From Apoda limacodes (taxonomy: Eukaryota > Arthropoda > Insecta > Lepidoptera > Limacodidae): DNA of 64,000 nt. The stretch lies in the NCBI GenBank assembly GCA_946406115.1, contig OX291552.1, forward strand, positions 2,604,001-2,668,000. The letters run 5' to 3'. This document shows positions 22,052 to 34,070 of this stretch, piece after piece. Each line of letters starts with the position of its first letter. Within the stretch, counting starts at the first letter, position 1. A program made the position numbers and the translations under genes. Under the pieces are notes generated by a model. It did not search any database, had not been told where the DNA came from, and was given only the letters and a program-made list of their open reading frames with translations.

Positions 22052-22725
22052 AAATGTGCAGTTTTCTGCTCGTTTTTAAAATCGATTTCACTGTCCTATT
22101 GCGGGTTTTAGGCTGGAAAACAAATAACATGGCTTTCTACATTCTTTGAATAGCAAATTACTGTATTTGTTTTAAAATATCTATTAAATCTTCGCTTTAA
22201 ATAAATAGCAATGAAACCTCTCGTATACTGTATACTGTAATAATTTTTTTTATATCTTATGTGATATAATTGTGATTAATTATTTTCCACTTTTTACGCT
22301 AAGCTGTACGCCTATCTATAATATATTTTTGCCACTGAAAAGCCCTATTTAGGATCAACATTGTCGACTTCAGCTTAACACCCATAAAGCAAATGTATAT
22401 GCGCGTTGGGGGCCCTCTTAAAATCAAGTGGGCTGTTTGCTTGTTTGCTACTTTATGCTTGTTTGTTAGTTTAGCGGTTAAGAAATCAATTGTTTATTAT
22501 TTTCAAATATTGATTTGCATTAATGTTTTCATCCTAAATAAACAGTTAAGACGTGCAACTCTTGACATTGAAATAAGTCACCAGGTGAGATCAGAAAAAA
22601 CCATTGATCCGTTGTTGAGAGATGATTCAACCTATGGTTATTATAGACTTCGATTTCTGTAATCTGTCATATGGACTTTCCAATAGCCTAACCAAATTGA
22701 TCATTCTTTAAAATATACAAAACAA
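22052..22725. other. No recognised feature
   Basis: An 89-codon open frame (22393-22662) begins ATG and has a hydrophobic middle, but shows no motif, codon bias or splice context. It is left uncalled. Confidence 0.45.
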
Positions 22726-22816
22726 CCTGTGGTCTCTTTTCTCTTTCTATTAACGTCCACGATTTTGTGTGTATATTTTTACTAAAACAAGTTAGAAAGA
22801 GATAAGAGACCACGGG
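22726..22816. repeat. 24 bp-arm inverted repeat (hairpin)
   Basis: The left arm at 22726-22749 ('tggtctcttttctctttcta' at its 3' side) pairs with the right arm at 22793-22816 ('tagaaagagataagagacca' at its 5' side) with two mismatches over 24 bp and a 43 nt loop. It could be a foldback remnant or a structured transcript. The loop is long for a microRNA precursor. Confidence 0.75.
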
Positions 22817-23639
22817 TTTGCTTCATCTCTGTCACACTTTTGTAACAATTTTTTTTTAGCATCGGCTAGAAAATGCACTGTCCAGTTCTCTATGCCTGTC
22901 GGTGTTATCAACTCAAGCGGCCAGGCTCGCTGGTGTTGCGTGATACCATGTTATATGCAAAGTTGTGCATTCATCTATAGAATTTGCTAAATCTCATAGA
23001 AATAAAAAAACTATTGAATGCAAGATGCGCAGTTTCTACCTCCATACAAAATTTAATTAACAAAGCAAATATAACAGAAATATTATTGAAATAATTTATT
23101 ACCGAGTTAACGGGAAACATGTCACGTAAAAGTACATAGAGTTTAAAATATATAGAGATTAAAGTAACTACATAGAAAAAAGTAAATAATGATAAAAAAA
23201 CACACTCATTGCGCGCCAATCGCGAGAGAAAATTTTGGCGGCTGTGTGTACATATACAGCATGATTCAGTTTATATTGGAACTGCAATAGTTATTTATAA
23301 TACGATAAAGAATATTTTTGTCTATTATTTTAAAAAAGAAACTTAGTACCTATTTTAAAAAGATCGTAGAAAAAAACGAAGGAAAAGAAAAATATTTCTT
23401 CCCACATTTTTACAATTTTTTTTTAACATTTTAATTTTTGTACTTTTAAATTAACTGACAGTCGGGTTAAGACATATATTTGTCAAGATTGAGAAGATTT
23501 TCGAAATTGTTTCGAGTTTCAAAATATCGACATCACTGGCCTACGATGATGAAGATAATGTCGCAACGAAAATGTAGTAATTAGCTCAAATGTTTTTAAA
23601 TGATTATATAATAATCATAATTTACTTTTATATAAATCC
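22817..23639. other. No recognised feature
   Basis: AT-rich, non-coding. The minus-strand 82-codon frame at 22971-23219 has only low-complexity hydrophobic content. Confidence 0.45.
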
Positions 23640-23820
23640 AGAAGTTTGTTTATTAGTTTTTGGAATAGGGACAGTGAAGAATAAAAGATACCTTTTGCCT
23701 CAATCAAGAGTTTCTACAGGAGTAGCTATTTTACCAGGTGAAATTAAAGGGATAGCTGCAGAGACGCAAAAAGACAGGATTATCGTATCCCACCGCGATA
23801 ACCTAATTTCGCGCGGTTGA
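23640..23820 (+). other. Open segment, possible eroded coding or repeat piece
   Basis: Within the open frame 23590-23820 the last part, VKNKRYLLPQSRVSTGVAIL and PGEIKGIAAETQKDRIIVSH, has balanced composition unlike the AT-rich flanks. No family is recognised. It may be an eroded exon, a transposon fragment or chance. Confidence 0.25.
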
Positions 23821-25779
23821 AATATGTCATCAAATTATGTAAGTGTCTTTGAAAAAGAACAGAATGTTTAATAAACAGAAAAATCATGAACAGATAAACA
23901 TTTGATTAGGTACGCAAAAACATTTCATTTACATACTAGTTTCAAGAATAATTCTAGAGTAAAATACCAAAGACAAAAGATAAACTTGATCAACCTGTAT
24001 CTGTCATTGTATCTGTATTTGTACCGATGTGTCTGCACGACGCCGCCGCACGCACACATGTATGCAATGTTTCGGTGTGTGAGTTATTGTGTGCATGAGT
24101 ATATATCGAGGTCACAATAATGGTTGCAGTGCACACCGGCAGGCAATTGTGGCGCAACATGGAAGCTAAGAAAAAAGCTGATTTTCTGCCCTTTTGCAGT
24201 ATGATTAACTGGTGATGTAGGTTTGCATTGATTATTTTGTACTTTAAACTTATAGGTATATTATGTTTGCAATTTTAACGCTCATATCATTATATGCTAA
24301 AATCATTTTATACAAATTTAAATTATTATAGAAACAAAATAAAATACATAGTATAGATTACTAAAAAAAATATTATAAGGAATATATTTTTCGAAATCAT
24401 TAGCGATTATGGTCCATTTGTAAGTAAGTATCTTTTAAAGTAGGTGGCTTATTAAAAAAAATCACAATAACATGACTAATTTTATTTAATACTTAATGTC
24501 AACCAAAAAACCATTCATCACATGAAGCGGTCGCAAATCTTCTCTTGTGCCAGTTACAAATGGAATGAAAATTTAGGTCACAGACTTTAAAACTGTTTAC
24601 TCTTTAACGCAGCATCTTAGGATGTATGTTTTGAGTTTCAACATGCAAAAGCTGCTCTTTCATTTAAAAGCGTTCAATTTTTAGGTCACAGAATAAATTA
24701 TGTCTCGTAAATATATTTTGAGAGAAATAATTGTTACGAAGATAAACTTCTTTTAGCATAATATAAAACTGATTGATGGCAAACAATTTTATACAATTTA
24801 CCAAAGATAATTTTAAAATTATTAGAAATGTATCAAATACAAGAACATAATAAAAAGAAAATAACAGAGAAACAAATCTAAATAATATTCATTACTAAAA
24901 TTCAGAAATAATCAAAAGTAATGCACAAAACAAAATTATTTCCAAAATATTAAAGTAATTATTATAGCTCGTGTGTGTACTCTCTTGTAAAATTCAGTCT
25001 GTCTATTGCATATCGATGCGCAAAGCGTTTAGAGCTAATACTTATATTAAACTATTCCTACATGAAACTGTATAGATAGGTATATAATAAATGTAGTAAA
25101 ACAATAATAATTACTGTTAAAAAAGTAATAATCAATTATTTGTCTAAAATTTTGTTGACCGATAGGGAAAAAAAAATCTAGAAAAAAAACATTTATTTTC
25201 TACATCATCTGATGTGAAACCAAAACAAAGAAATGTAATTTCTCTTTAAAGTATAATGCTTTTGTATAGTTTAAATTAAGCAAGCCTAATAAGTGGTTAA
25301 ACTCTCTGTGATGTCATATATTGAACGTAAAACAAGTAATGAATCGATTTGATTGCACAAAATCGATTGCGATTGCCTTTAATAACCAGTTCTTGCCGAC
25401 CTTTGTTTTTTTGCCGCCACAGGACATGTAACAATATTATATACGACCTGTCAAAATACAAAAGACTACACAGCACTAGGCTCGTCGAAAAAATAAAAAA
25501 TACTACAAAGAAGTTTTTTAAGTGTTAAACAATTCAAGTTAATTAAATAGCAAGTTAGGTATAGTTTAAAAGTTAGAAAAACCTCGTAGTTATTAATGAA
25601 CCAAAAGATTTCAGGTTAAAAGTAAACAGAAGTATTGTTTTTTATTTAATTATTAAATTTCTTTTTCAGTCATAACTAAAGCCCAGTTTTAACGTAGTTA
25701 CAGTTAATACCTTTAAGTAGATTTCTCACAACTGTACCATAACTACAATTATTTATCATTAAAAGGGTGGTCATCGATA
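23821..25779. other. About 2 kb of AT-rich DNA, nothing recognised
   Basis: Only short A/T runs and a CpG/CA-rich patch at 24025-24085. No supported open frame or repeat. Confidence 0.5.
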
Positions 25780-26020
25780 TTGCAAACATCAACTGATACT
25801 GCAAACAATTGACACGTCTTGTTTCATCCTCGTCTCACAGGTAGTATTCCGCCCCACACGTTCATGCCTATTTATTAGTGCCGAGCACAAATCAGACTAG
25901 AGAAAGACACAATTCATAAATTGTAATTCTAGTTCAGAATATAACCCAGGACTTTGGGATACTAGTAGTAGTAGTACACAGTCCACGTGCTACTACCACT
26001 TACACCACACGGTCGGTTGA
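25780..26020 (-). mobile_element. Probable tRNA-derived SINE, minus strand
   Basis: The order 'gactagagaaagacacaatt', 'cataaattgtaattctagtt', 'acccaggactttgggat', 'agtccacgtgctactacca' and 'cttacaccacacggtcggtt' resembles the reversed tRNA-related head of noctuid-type SINEs. The Pol III boxes are degraded, so confidence is moderate. Confidence 0.45.
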
Positions 26021-27269
26021 TATTAACATTTAAACAAAAAGTAAGACGTTAACTTTTATGCACGCAGATCGCAGAGTGTGTAAAAAATAAAGAAATTGCC
26101 TACGCAATAAACGGCGCCTAAAGTAGTCTTTAGTAAAAGAAAAAAAAGTACGGCACTCGCAAGCAACTCTCCCGCGCCTTGAGCTAAATAAAAAACGACG
26201 TACATGACGAGCAACCGACGATACGCGTTTATTTCAGCAATTGACCCAAATACACGACATGGCCGAGCCGTGTTCACGCACATCATACATAATGATGAAT
26301 ATTTTCTGTCGAAGTTTTCGTGTAATTATCTTCCTTAGTTCTCTTCTTTAGTCTGTGTGCAGATAGATATCTTTTATTGAATGAGGTTTTAGTAAAAAAA
26401 ATAATTAAAAAATGATATTTTCTAGTTACTTCTGTTAACGTAATCGTGTGATATTTCTAAATGTCTTTAAAATATCATAAAAACAATATAATAGGACGTT
26501 ATTCTTTTTTTGTGTAAAAACAACAGACATTCCAACAAAAGAAAAAAACCACTGTAATTGTTTTGTCGACAGTACATTTAGTGACGAGGAATATAATTTG
26601 TGGTGAACTGAGTATGTGTGCGTTTATTCTTTAACACATTTTTGATCACAACACATTTTTATTTGCGTTGGTTTGAATGAGTGCGTTTAGTTACGAGTAT
26701 GTACGCACACGTCTCGTCGTCCATGTGTGCGTGCTAATTGCAATAGCTACTTCATTTAAATTTCGAATGTCAGTTGTTTGTTTACGAAAGCAGTGTAAGT
26801 AAGAATTTTAAATATCGCGGGTTTAAAAGCCATTTTTTTTATTAGAAGGACAAGGGTCAGGAAAATATTTTTAGGTAAGTACATACTACAATTTCTGCAT
26901 TTCATAGAATTTATCCTCTACCATGTGGATCTTAGGCATTCTTGGGTTATAAGGTAAACTTGTTTTAATTTTTATGTTATTAGGAAGGCACTTACAAAGG
27001 TTAAAAAACATCCACCGACTGGTTTTGTAAAATGTTTTGGAACAATTTATATTATTTCAGATTAGAATAAAGTTTTGCAGCTACGTAGGTACTTAGATTT
27101 GGTGGATTAGAAAGCAAACAGGAGAAAATCTTAACTATCTAAGCAAAACTATGTTTTTTTGATTAGTATAGTTTTGGCACAGATATTGCTGGTAGGACGC
27201 CAAAAGACATAGGACACTTTTTAACATTAATTAAGAGTTCCTATGGCAATAGATTTTTCTACAAGTAAA
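26021..27269. other. No recognised feature
   Basis: A minus-strand 76-codon frame (26056-26286) was inspected: it begins ATG and is hydrophobic, but has no motif or homologue that I recognise. The remainder is AT-rich. Confidence 0.45.
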
Positions 27270-27615
27270 ATTACGCAGCACGATTGCTTTACGACATCGC
27301 AACGAAGTGGAGCAACATACGGATCAAATTTTTAGAAAAATTGCTAAAGAGAAGGAAGGAACACACCATTTTCTTTTTAACTCAATTTCTCACGGGAATA
27401 AATTTTTTTATGATCGTGGAGCAGTATCTTTTTCCTCACATCACAACGGAGCAACGGCATAATTGGGTTTTTGGCTTAGGGAGAGCTGGAGAAAAAAACA
27501 TAGAATACAACCACAGACCACATAGCCCTATAAGTGGATTGTGCATGGGATGTTACGAGTTGTTGGAGGATTATCACGGGGCGATGTTTAAGGCCAGGAC
27601 CCAGGTAGAGTAGCG
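27270..27615 (+). repeat. Possible family B-like repeat with open frame
   Basis: 'gctttacgacatcgcaacga', 'agtggagcaacatacgga', and later 'cacaacggagcaacgg' resemble the 'cgtcgcaacggagcaacg' blocks of family B-type repeats, here apparently duplicated. A 109-codon open frame crosses it (27284-27613) but starts at TTG and has no recognisable domain. Confidence 0.4.
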
Positions 27616-27972
27616 AAAAGCTAAGAGTATTTAATATGTATGTATTTTGGAAATGTCTATTTAAAAAAGACTTGTTTACTTCATTTAGTATTAAGTAGTT
27701 TTAGTTTTAAGTATTAATTAAGTATTCAGGATTATAACGGGTATGGACTATTATTAAATTACAAAATAACACTTCATGAATGTTATAGTGATATTAAAAT
27801 TTGGTTACTTAAAACTAAAAAAAAGCAAAAAAAAAAACATTATTTACCTTTGTTTTTAAATTTATTTCATTAATACCTTCGTAAGTTCCCCTAGTTTATA
27901 ATTAAAAACCCTGGAAACGAGTTCTGTCTTCTTACTATTCTAAGGAACATGATTTTTAATTTTCACTAATCT

Positions 27973-28277
27973 AATACCTTTAAACGAGTAATTCTTGTAT
28001 ATGTATAATCTGAATTTCGGAAACGGTTTCAACGATTTTCATAAAATAGTATGCAGGGGGATTCAGGGGCGATAAATCGATCTAGCTAGGTTTCATTTTA
28101 AGAAAACGTCGTTTTATTTGTGTTTTCAGGCAATGATAAACTAAAAATATGACTCTTCCTGACATCTATTGGCGAGTAGTAATACAAATATTTTTACCGA
28201 CACAGCAGCTCTAAAGCTACTTGATAATAGATGGCGTTGTTACAAAAAAAACGAGCAAAGCTCGGTCTTCCAGGTAC
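27973..28277 (+). repeat. Family C dispersed repeat, near complete
   Basis: It starts 'aatacctttaaacgagtaat', then 'tttcggaaacggtttcaacg', 'gggcgataaatcgatctagc', 'accgacacagcagctctaaa', 'gctacttgataatagatggc' and ends 'gagcaaagctcggtcttcca'. I recall this order from many lepidopteran genomic sequences. It has no coding capacity. An internally deleted copy is at 57911-58058. Confidence 0.85.
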
Positions 28278-28857
28278 TAATAGTTAAATCATCATTAATT
28301 GTCCAATATTATGTAAATTATTAAAAAAAAAAGTAAAGCTGTGCCAAATACTCATTGTATTGTATTTTAATAAAACCCATTTAATTAATGTTTAATTAAA
28401 AAAAAGATAGTGTAAAAAATATTCGTTGCAGAAAAATAATAGTCATTACTTATCAGACTTTTCCGTTCAAGCTAAAATACTCGATAAGCAGGACGATCGG
28501 ACGATGCGACGGGAAATGACGCTCCCGTTTTTATTGAGTACATAGACAAAAACACGCTTTTTATATAAGCTTATGTGAATCTACATGAAGGGGACCGTAC
28601 ACATGCCACAACATTCATTATCAAATGAATAAATTTAACTATTAACTGAACTTTACCTTGTCTGTCATTATTTTTTTGTCTTGAATAACAATTCAACTAT
28701 TGATTTCGTAGCAATATATAGTTTTTTATGTAATAAAAATAAATAACTGACTGACTGCAAAAACATTAAGAAATAAACAAATGCAAATAAAACATATCAA
28801 ATATTTAACTATAAGCAGGCGGGACACATTTTAACGTCATACGAGTACCTAGTTTGA
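28278..28857. other. AT-rich DNA with third copy of the 19-mer
   Basis: 'aaatatttaactataagca' is at 28799-28817. Nothing else is recognised. Confidence 0.5.
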
Positions 28858-28861
28858 GCAA

Positions 28862-28902
28862 TATGTACATACATATATACATACATACATACATACATAC
28901 GT
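28862..28902. repeat. (CATA)n microsatellite
   Basis: 'catacatatatacatacata' followed by further uninterrupted CATA units to about 28900. Confidence 0.9.
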
Positions 28903-29935
28903 GCAAAAATCCTTCTTTTCCTTCCTGATCCTTCGGGGTCAGTCAGGTTCAGAAACGCTTTATACGGGTTCTGTTCTAAGAATATTTTAGCAACACTTAA
29001 GGAAATAATTATTTGAGGTATGTTAAACAAAAGAAAAAAATTAAATTCGATTTTATTTAAAAAAAAAAACAGTTTTATAACTATATTTACATAAATAGTT
29101 CACAAAAAATAATCACTAATGTCTCAAAAGGTTGTCTGAAAGGAAATCTAATATTAATTCTAAAAAAATCACATTTCAAAATTTACGTTTATTATTATAT
29201 TCTCTAATAACTGTTTGATAGCCAATTATCACAAATTTGAGATAGTCAATCATAGACAAAGCATTGTTGTATATTTTATCAAAAAAGAAGGAAATAACAC
29301 TGTGTACAACATGGTCTTGAAAATAAACTTGTAGAGCCCTAGCGCGCAGACACTCATCCCTCGCTATAACTCTTACATCAAGTTTACTGACCACCCGTCA
29401 TAGACCTACCCTGTCTCAAACATCGAATACAATATCTGGACAAATAACAAAATTTTAAAAAGAAATGAGGGATTTTCTTTACTGGACGGTAGTTTTGTGA
29501 AGCACCACGGACTCTTAAGAGCTTGTTGAGCTAAATCCTGAGGGCAGAGGGTTGCAACACTGAAATTTAATTCTATAGAACCTATATCCTCACAAATTTA
29601 TCTTTAAAGTTACCCACCTAAGTTGTTTAGTGTTTAAAACAAAACATTCTGTATTACATGACAAGATGGCGAAAATTTATGGTACTAGCTGTAGTTTTTC
29701 TTTTTTCCTAATTAAAATAAAACAAACAGGCGCTGTGACTACAATTCTTTACCAAAAACACATACTAATTTAGAAAACTTTAATAATGGAATACGCTGCA
29801 AACGGCCAGTATCTTTAATCTAATGCTGATCCATTATACTCAGTGTGCGTGTTCACATACACAAAGGTTTCTAATAAAACACAAAAGCATTAGTGCGAAT
29901 ACAAACATGTTTATATGTATGCGTCTATCCTTCCT
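28903..29935. other. No recognised feature
   Basis: AT-rich, non-coding on both strands as far as can be judged. Confidence 0.45.
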
Positions 29936-29969
29936 TGACCTAGAGACGGCGACTATCGTCTCTAGGTCA
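29936..29969. repeat. Perfect 13 bp hairpin
   Basis: 'tgacctagagacg' (29936-29948) and its exact reverse complement 'cgtctctaggtca' (29957-29969) are separated by 8 nt. Outside the stem the pairing does not continue. No T-run or gene end gives it a terminator role. Confidence 0.9.
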
Positions 29970-30758
29970 GGACCACTACACATACACTACACGGAGTGAC
30001 CAACATTGATTGATCTCTTTTAACCTTACAATGGTATTGGCGTTAGACGTGCTTTCCCAGACCAAGCTGTTTTGGACGTGTGAATAGTAGACTAGACGTG
30101 ATGTAGACGGTTGCGGTTTGCGATACGAACGCAATCTTGGTAATAGCGGTGTGAATTTCGAATAATTTGTGTAACATGTTGCGTGCTAAGTTGGAATTGT
30201 TGGGATTAAGTTTTAATTAGGGACGCGAAACGTTTGTTTATACGGTTCACAATTTAATTAAGTACATAACATTATTTTTTGTTTGTTAGTTTATGTAGTC
30301 TCTCTTACCATCTGTCACAGCCTTTTTTAAAAACGACACATAAAATCTATTTAAAATTAAAAATAAATTATATAGTTCAAAAATTTTTGAATTACTTAAA
30401 ACTTGTATCAGTGCAATTTATTAAGAACTTGGAACGTTAGAAATCAGTACATTGTAAGCGTTTTTACCATTTTTTCCGTTAACTAGTGACAAAGGTTTTA
30501 AACAATTTTCGAAGGCAAAAGTTCCTTCTATTTCGTAGGTAAAAAAACTCTATCACTTTCTATATTGTTCTGTGTGACAGTGAGATAAAGTTAATTGAGC
30601 TTCCAGACACAAATATATACACAAATCTTAAGAACGAGTTTTTCAAAAAGAACTCTATCGCAAGTTTACATTTTAGTTTACATACTGTACTCTTATACAT
30701 TGCTCTCGAACAATTGCCATCGCTGTCTCAAACAATTGCTGTTTATGGGCTACATCTC
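29970..30758. other. No recognised feature
   Basis: The motif 'gacgtg' recurs around 30048-30100; no element recognised. The rest is AT-rich. Confidence 0.4.
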
Positions 30759-30878
30759 ATTTAAGACTAACTGTCTGTGGTTACTCATTTGTCTATAAAT
30801 TTAAGACTAACTGCATGTGGTTACTTATTTTCTATAAAATTTGAGACTAACTGTCTCTGGTTACATATTTGTACGTTA
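30759..30878 (+). repeat. 40 bp tandem repeat, 3 units
   Basis: Units start at 30759, 30799 and 30839. Each has 'atttaagactaactg' (third unit 'atttgagactaactg'), then '...tggttac', then an AT-rich end. Divergence is moderate. Confidence 0.85.
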
Positions 30879-30989
30879 AAAAAATAGTTATCTACAAAAT
30901 CAGTAACGTGAAGTTTATCTATAGTGTCTCTTCTACCTCTAGTATAAACATAATAGCTCACAAGTACTGACTGATACAATACTTCTGTG

Positions 30990-31190
30990 TTATATCCGAC
31001 CGTCTCCAGCCGTCATACGCCTTACTGCCCTACAGGGCACAAGTCTCTCCTTAGATATAGAAGCTTAGGCCATACCTAGTCCCTTACTCTGGTATAGTGC
31101 ATGTTGGCGGATGTTGTCGAGCTACTTACCGTTCGACTGTCAGATTTTTAAGCTGCCCATAAGGCCTCTGACACCTTAATGACCATATAT
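30990..31190 (+). repeat. Dispersed repeat, shared with 37425-37570
   Basis: The blocks 'gggcacaagtctctccttag', 'gatgttgtcgagctacttac' and 'aagctgcccataaggcctct' line up with 'ggcatgggtctctctttag', 'cattgtcgagttagtggcc' and 'aagctacccataaggtctct' at 37425-37570. Both copies are in the same orientation. It is probably LINE-related but the family is not identified. Confidence 0.6.
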
Positions 31191-31791
31191 ATCCATATCC
31201 ATTCCGTCCGTTCCTACTCGTATCAAATTATTCTGATAAAAATGAAAACAACAGAAAAGTTTTGTAATTAATTATAGGATTATAGAGTAACGATTATCTT
31301 GACATTTAATTAAAGAAAAATAAATTACAAAATATTTGACATAAGTAATAACGAATTGCAATTTCAACAATTAATCGAAACTAACTGAAAAGCAACTGAT
31401 ATCATAAATAACGACATCCTGGTCCGTACAACGTGATATTTATAAAATTTGCCTAAATACCTACAACCGACTGGAATAACTACTATATAACGAATACAGG
31501 ATGCGATAACGAAAGAAAAAAAAAACAACTTACTTAATAATAAAACCGCTTGATGTTCAGCCGTGCAAAAATGTTATTAACCTGCTTGTGTCTATCTACA
31601 GGGAGATCCACATCTATATTAATACTCGTTATTTAAAATTCACGGCTACCTAACTCCAATAATTTAACTACAAAAACTGATATTTGCGCCTAAAAGCCCG
31701 GAGGGTAAAGTTTAGGTTAGAAGGCCACGAAGTAGGCCTTTGGTATGGATTAACTCGAACTCAAAATAATTTAATTCTTGTTCCGTTCCAG
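31191..31791. other. No recognised feature
   Basis: AT-rich with no repeat identified. A pyrimidine-rich tract ends at 31791 (see next feature). Confidence 0.4.
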
Positions 31792-31957
31792 TATCTTACC
31801 AGCCAGCGTTCCACTGCAAGGATTCAAGGAACGAGTTACATAGGAAAAGACGATCAATGGCGGGGATCTGTAGAGTGTTTAAAACTGCGAGCTGGAACAG
31901 TGCAAGCGTTCAAAAAGGTGGTAACTGAAGAAACGGAGGATCCTCAACCTCTGGAAG
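31792..31957 (+). CDS. Possible coding exon, unidentified
   Basis: A candidate internal exon of 166 bp. A pyrimidine-rich tract ending 'ttgttccgttccag' (AG at 31790-31791) would be the acceptor and 'gaag|gtatgc' (GT at 31958) the donor. The frame reads YLTSQRSTARIQGTSYIGKD, DQWRGSVECLKLRAGTVQAF and KKVVTEETEDPQPLE, with mixed codons and higher GC than the flanks. The same frame stays open from 31684 to 32085 (133 codons) but has no ATG near the start. I do not recognise the protein. No neighbouring exon of a coherent gene was found, so it could be part of a gene whose other exons lie outside, an eroded transposon, or chance. Confidence 0.3.
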
Positions 31958-33814
31958 GTATGCAGCGTTTCCAATCCGCACCAGTGAGTGATTCTAGTTG
32001 TATCCCGTCCATCTCACGATATTCCCATGTGTGTCTATTACCTCTGCCCAAGACACCAGTAAGACGGCGTAGACAGGACAGGTAGTGTAGGACTTCGCAG
32101 CCTAGGATGTAGAATGGGAGGGAAAGAGCCGACCGGTACCAGTACCCTTAAGCCAGAAGGAGGATTAATATATAAAAGTGTGAATATATACAAGAAGGGA
32201 AAAGTGACTGCTTTGCCGTTTGTGGTCTGCGTGCTGGCTTCTAACCTCTTATGTGTTCTGTTTCTTGTTTGATGGTATTGATTTGCACTGATGTTCGGTG
32301 GATATCCGAGTAACTTAAGTAGTTTTGTTTTTCTATTTTAGCATTCCGATTCTTATTCCTTTCGTTGCTTCACTGACATTCCGACTTTTGCGTTTATGTC
32401 GTTAATAAGGTAACTTCGTTTAGCTTCCGTTATCCGTATGTTAAGCATGAATTTAAATATTCAATAAATTGATGTTTTTCTGTGGCGGTGTTCCAATACT
32501 TGCGTTTAATTTTTCACCACTGACGATATTAATTTTCAGTGGCTGGTTCCCAGAGCTTCGGTTACTATTCTCGGGTGTAGGTACATACCTAAGTACTCGT
32601 AGATCATAAACGAACCTTACCGATGCGTTAAAGATTTCATTCTATGGTTTATTTAGCTTTAGTTGTTTTTTTTAAATAGTTGTTTGGAGGGTTTGTTTCC
32701 TTGCCCTATTCTCATAGTTTTACTTACTTTTTCCTGCGTATCTTCGTAAATTATTGCCTATTGCAAAATAATCAGCGAAGTGGTGTCGTATTTTTGTAAG
32801 AGTATTTTTATGGCTTGCTAATGGACATAGTCAATAAAATATGATGGGTATTTCGAAGGGTTATTTCCACTCTTGCATTTTTGTTTGTTCAGTTTAGAGT
32901 TTCTTTTCCAAAGGTTCACGTTATTATTCAGTTTAGTTCGTTAGAGAGTTAATGTTGGTTACTAGAAATACAGGCTTCTTGTTTAATCCACAACGAAGTT
33001 ATAGCGGGTCAAAAATGGCCTGAACTGCTTCGAGAAAAGGATGGTACGGCCGTGCCGCTTTTCTTTGCTCAACTTGGCGGGGGCACTGCCGTGCTCCCAG
33101 ATACAATGTAACCTAAGAGTTATTATTCCGCAAAGAATATTAAACAAATTAAGGCTTTAATAAAATACATGTAATGTTTATATTGTTATGCGACGCCCAT
33201 TAGAACAGTTTTTAGTAATTTCGAAAGAGATTCAGACAACACTTTTCTAGCCATGTGGTAGGGTATTATAGTCAACAGCCTTCGTACGTTCCAAATATTT
33301 AGGGTATTAATTTTTGAAAATGATAGCCATCTCGCCTATACATGCATACGTTGAAGTCTTCAAAAATGCATTTAAGGTAATTAAGCAAATTTTCCCATAC
33401 TTAGTGAGTTTTTGGGTTCTAAAGTTGAAAATGTTGTGTCCACCAGAAAGAATCTAAAATAAAAAAAAAACTGAAGACTTTTGAATGTATAATGCAAAAA
33501 TTGGATCTTTCAATGACAAAGGCACAAAAGCGTTGTAGTAAAACAAGTGGAAAATAAGAAAAAATCTCACAAGGAACAAACAAACGTTTGCAATATTAAC
33601 TTTTAACAGATCACACAGTATAAATACTAGCAATTCATGGAGTATGTGTCCATAGGTACTACATAAAGTGCTCTCTGCGGTTGGCCCCACCACCCCTCTG
33701 TGAAGATCCTCTGGTTGCTCGCAAAGGACAGGCACACATTCGCACGTATACACATTACGTGTGTATATATACGTATATATATATACGTAATGTTATAAGT
33801 CTTGGTACTGTTAA
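31958..33814. other. No recognised feature, one GC-rich patch
   Basis: The patch at 32990-33110 (near 'gttatagcgggtcaaaaatg') resembles the end of a dispersed repeat but cannot be delimited. The rest is AT-rich; 33755-33790 is a TA/CGTA-rich palindromic run. Confidence 0.4.
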
Positions 33815-34070
33815 TAATAACAAATAAATAAATATTTTTGGACATTACAAACACAAACTCACAGCGCTGTATGATCCCAAACGAAGTAAAGCTTGTGGTA
33901 AAGACACTACACAACATACAAATACATAGAAAACACATAGTCTTAAGACAAACACAAATAATAAAATATTTGTCTTGTGCGGGAATCGAATCCACGCCCC
34001 TCGATTCACCCATTACATTGCATTAATTATATTTGTCCACGCTAGGAATCGAACCTGCCTGGTCTTTCGC
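33815..34070 (-). mobile_element. tRNA-derived SINE, minus strand
   Basis: The plus strand begins with 'aaataaataaatatttttgg' (the SINE 3' end) and 'acattacaaacacaaactc', 'cccaaacgaagtaaagcttg'. It ends in the reversed tRNA-like head, with the B box complement 'ggaatcgaatcc' near 33982-33993. A second B-box-like complement, 'ggaatcgaacctg', is near 34045. The 3' part of the same family is also at 41698-41790. Confidence 0.8.

Noticed and set aside
22393..22662. 89-codon frame starting with ATG
   Set aside because: No domain or conserved motif recognised; adjoining DNA shows no gene structure.
22726..22816. Known microRNA gene
   Set aside because: The loop is too long and neither arm matches a conserved insect microRNA that I can recall.
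26056..26286. Minus-strand 76-codon frame with hydrophobic segments
   Set aside because: No recognised domain, no splice or promoter context, and hydrophobicity is easily produced by AT-rich codons.
33627..34013. 128-codon minus-strand frame
   Set aside because: It overlaps the SINE at 33815-34070 and a TA/CGTA run; the residues are low-complexity.
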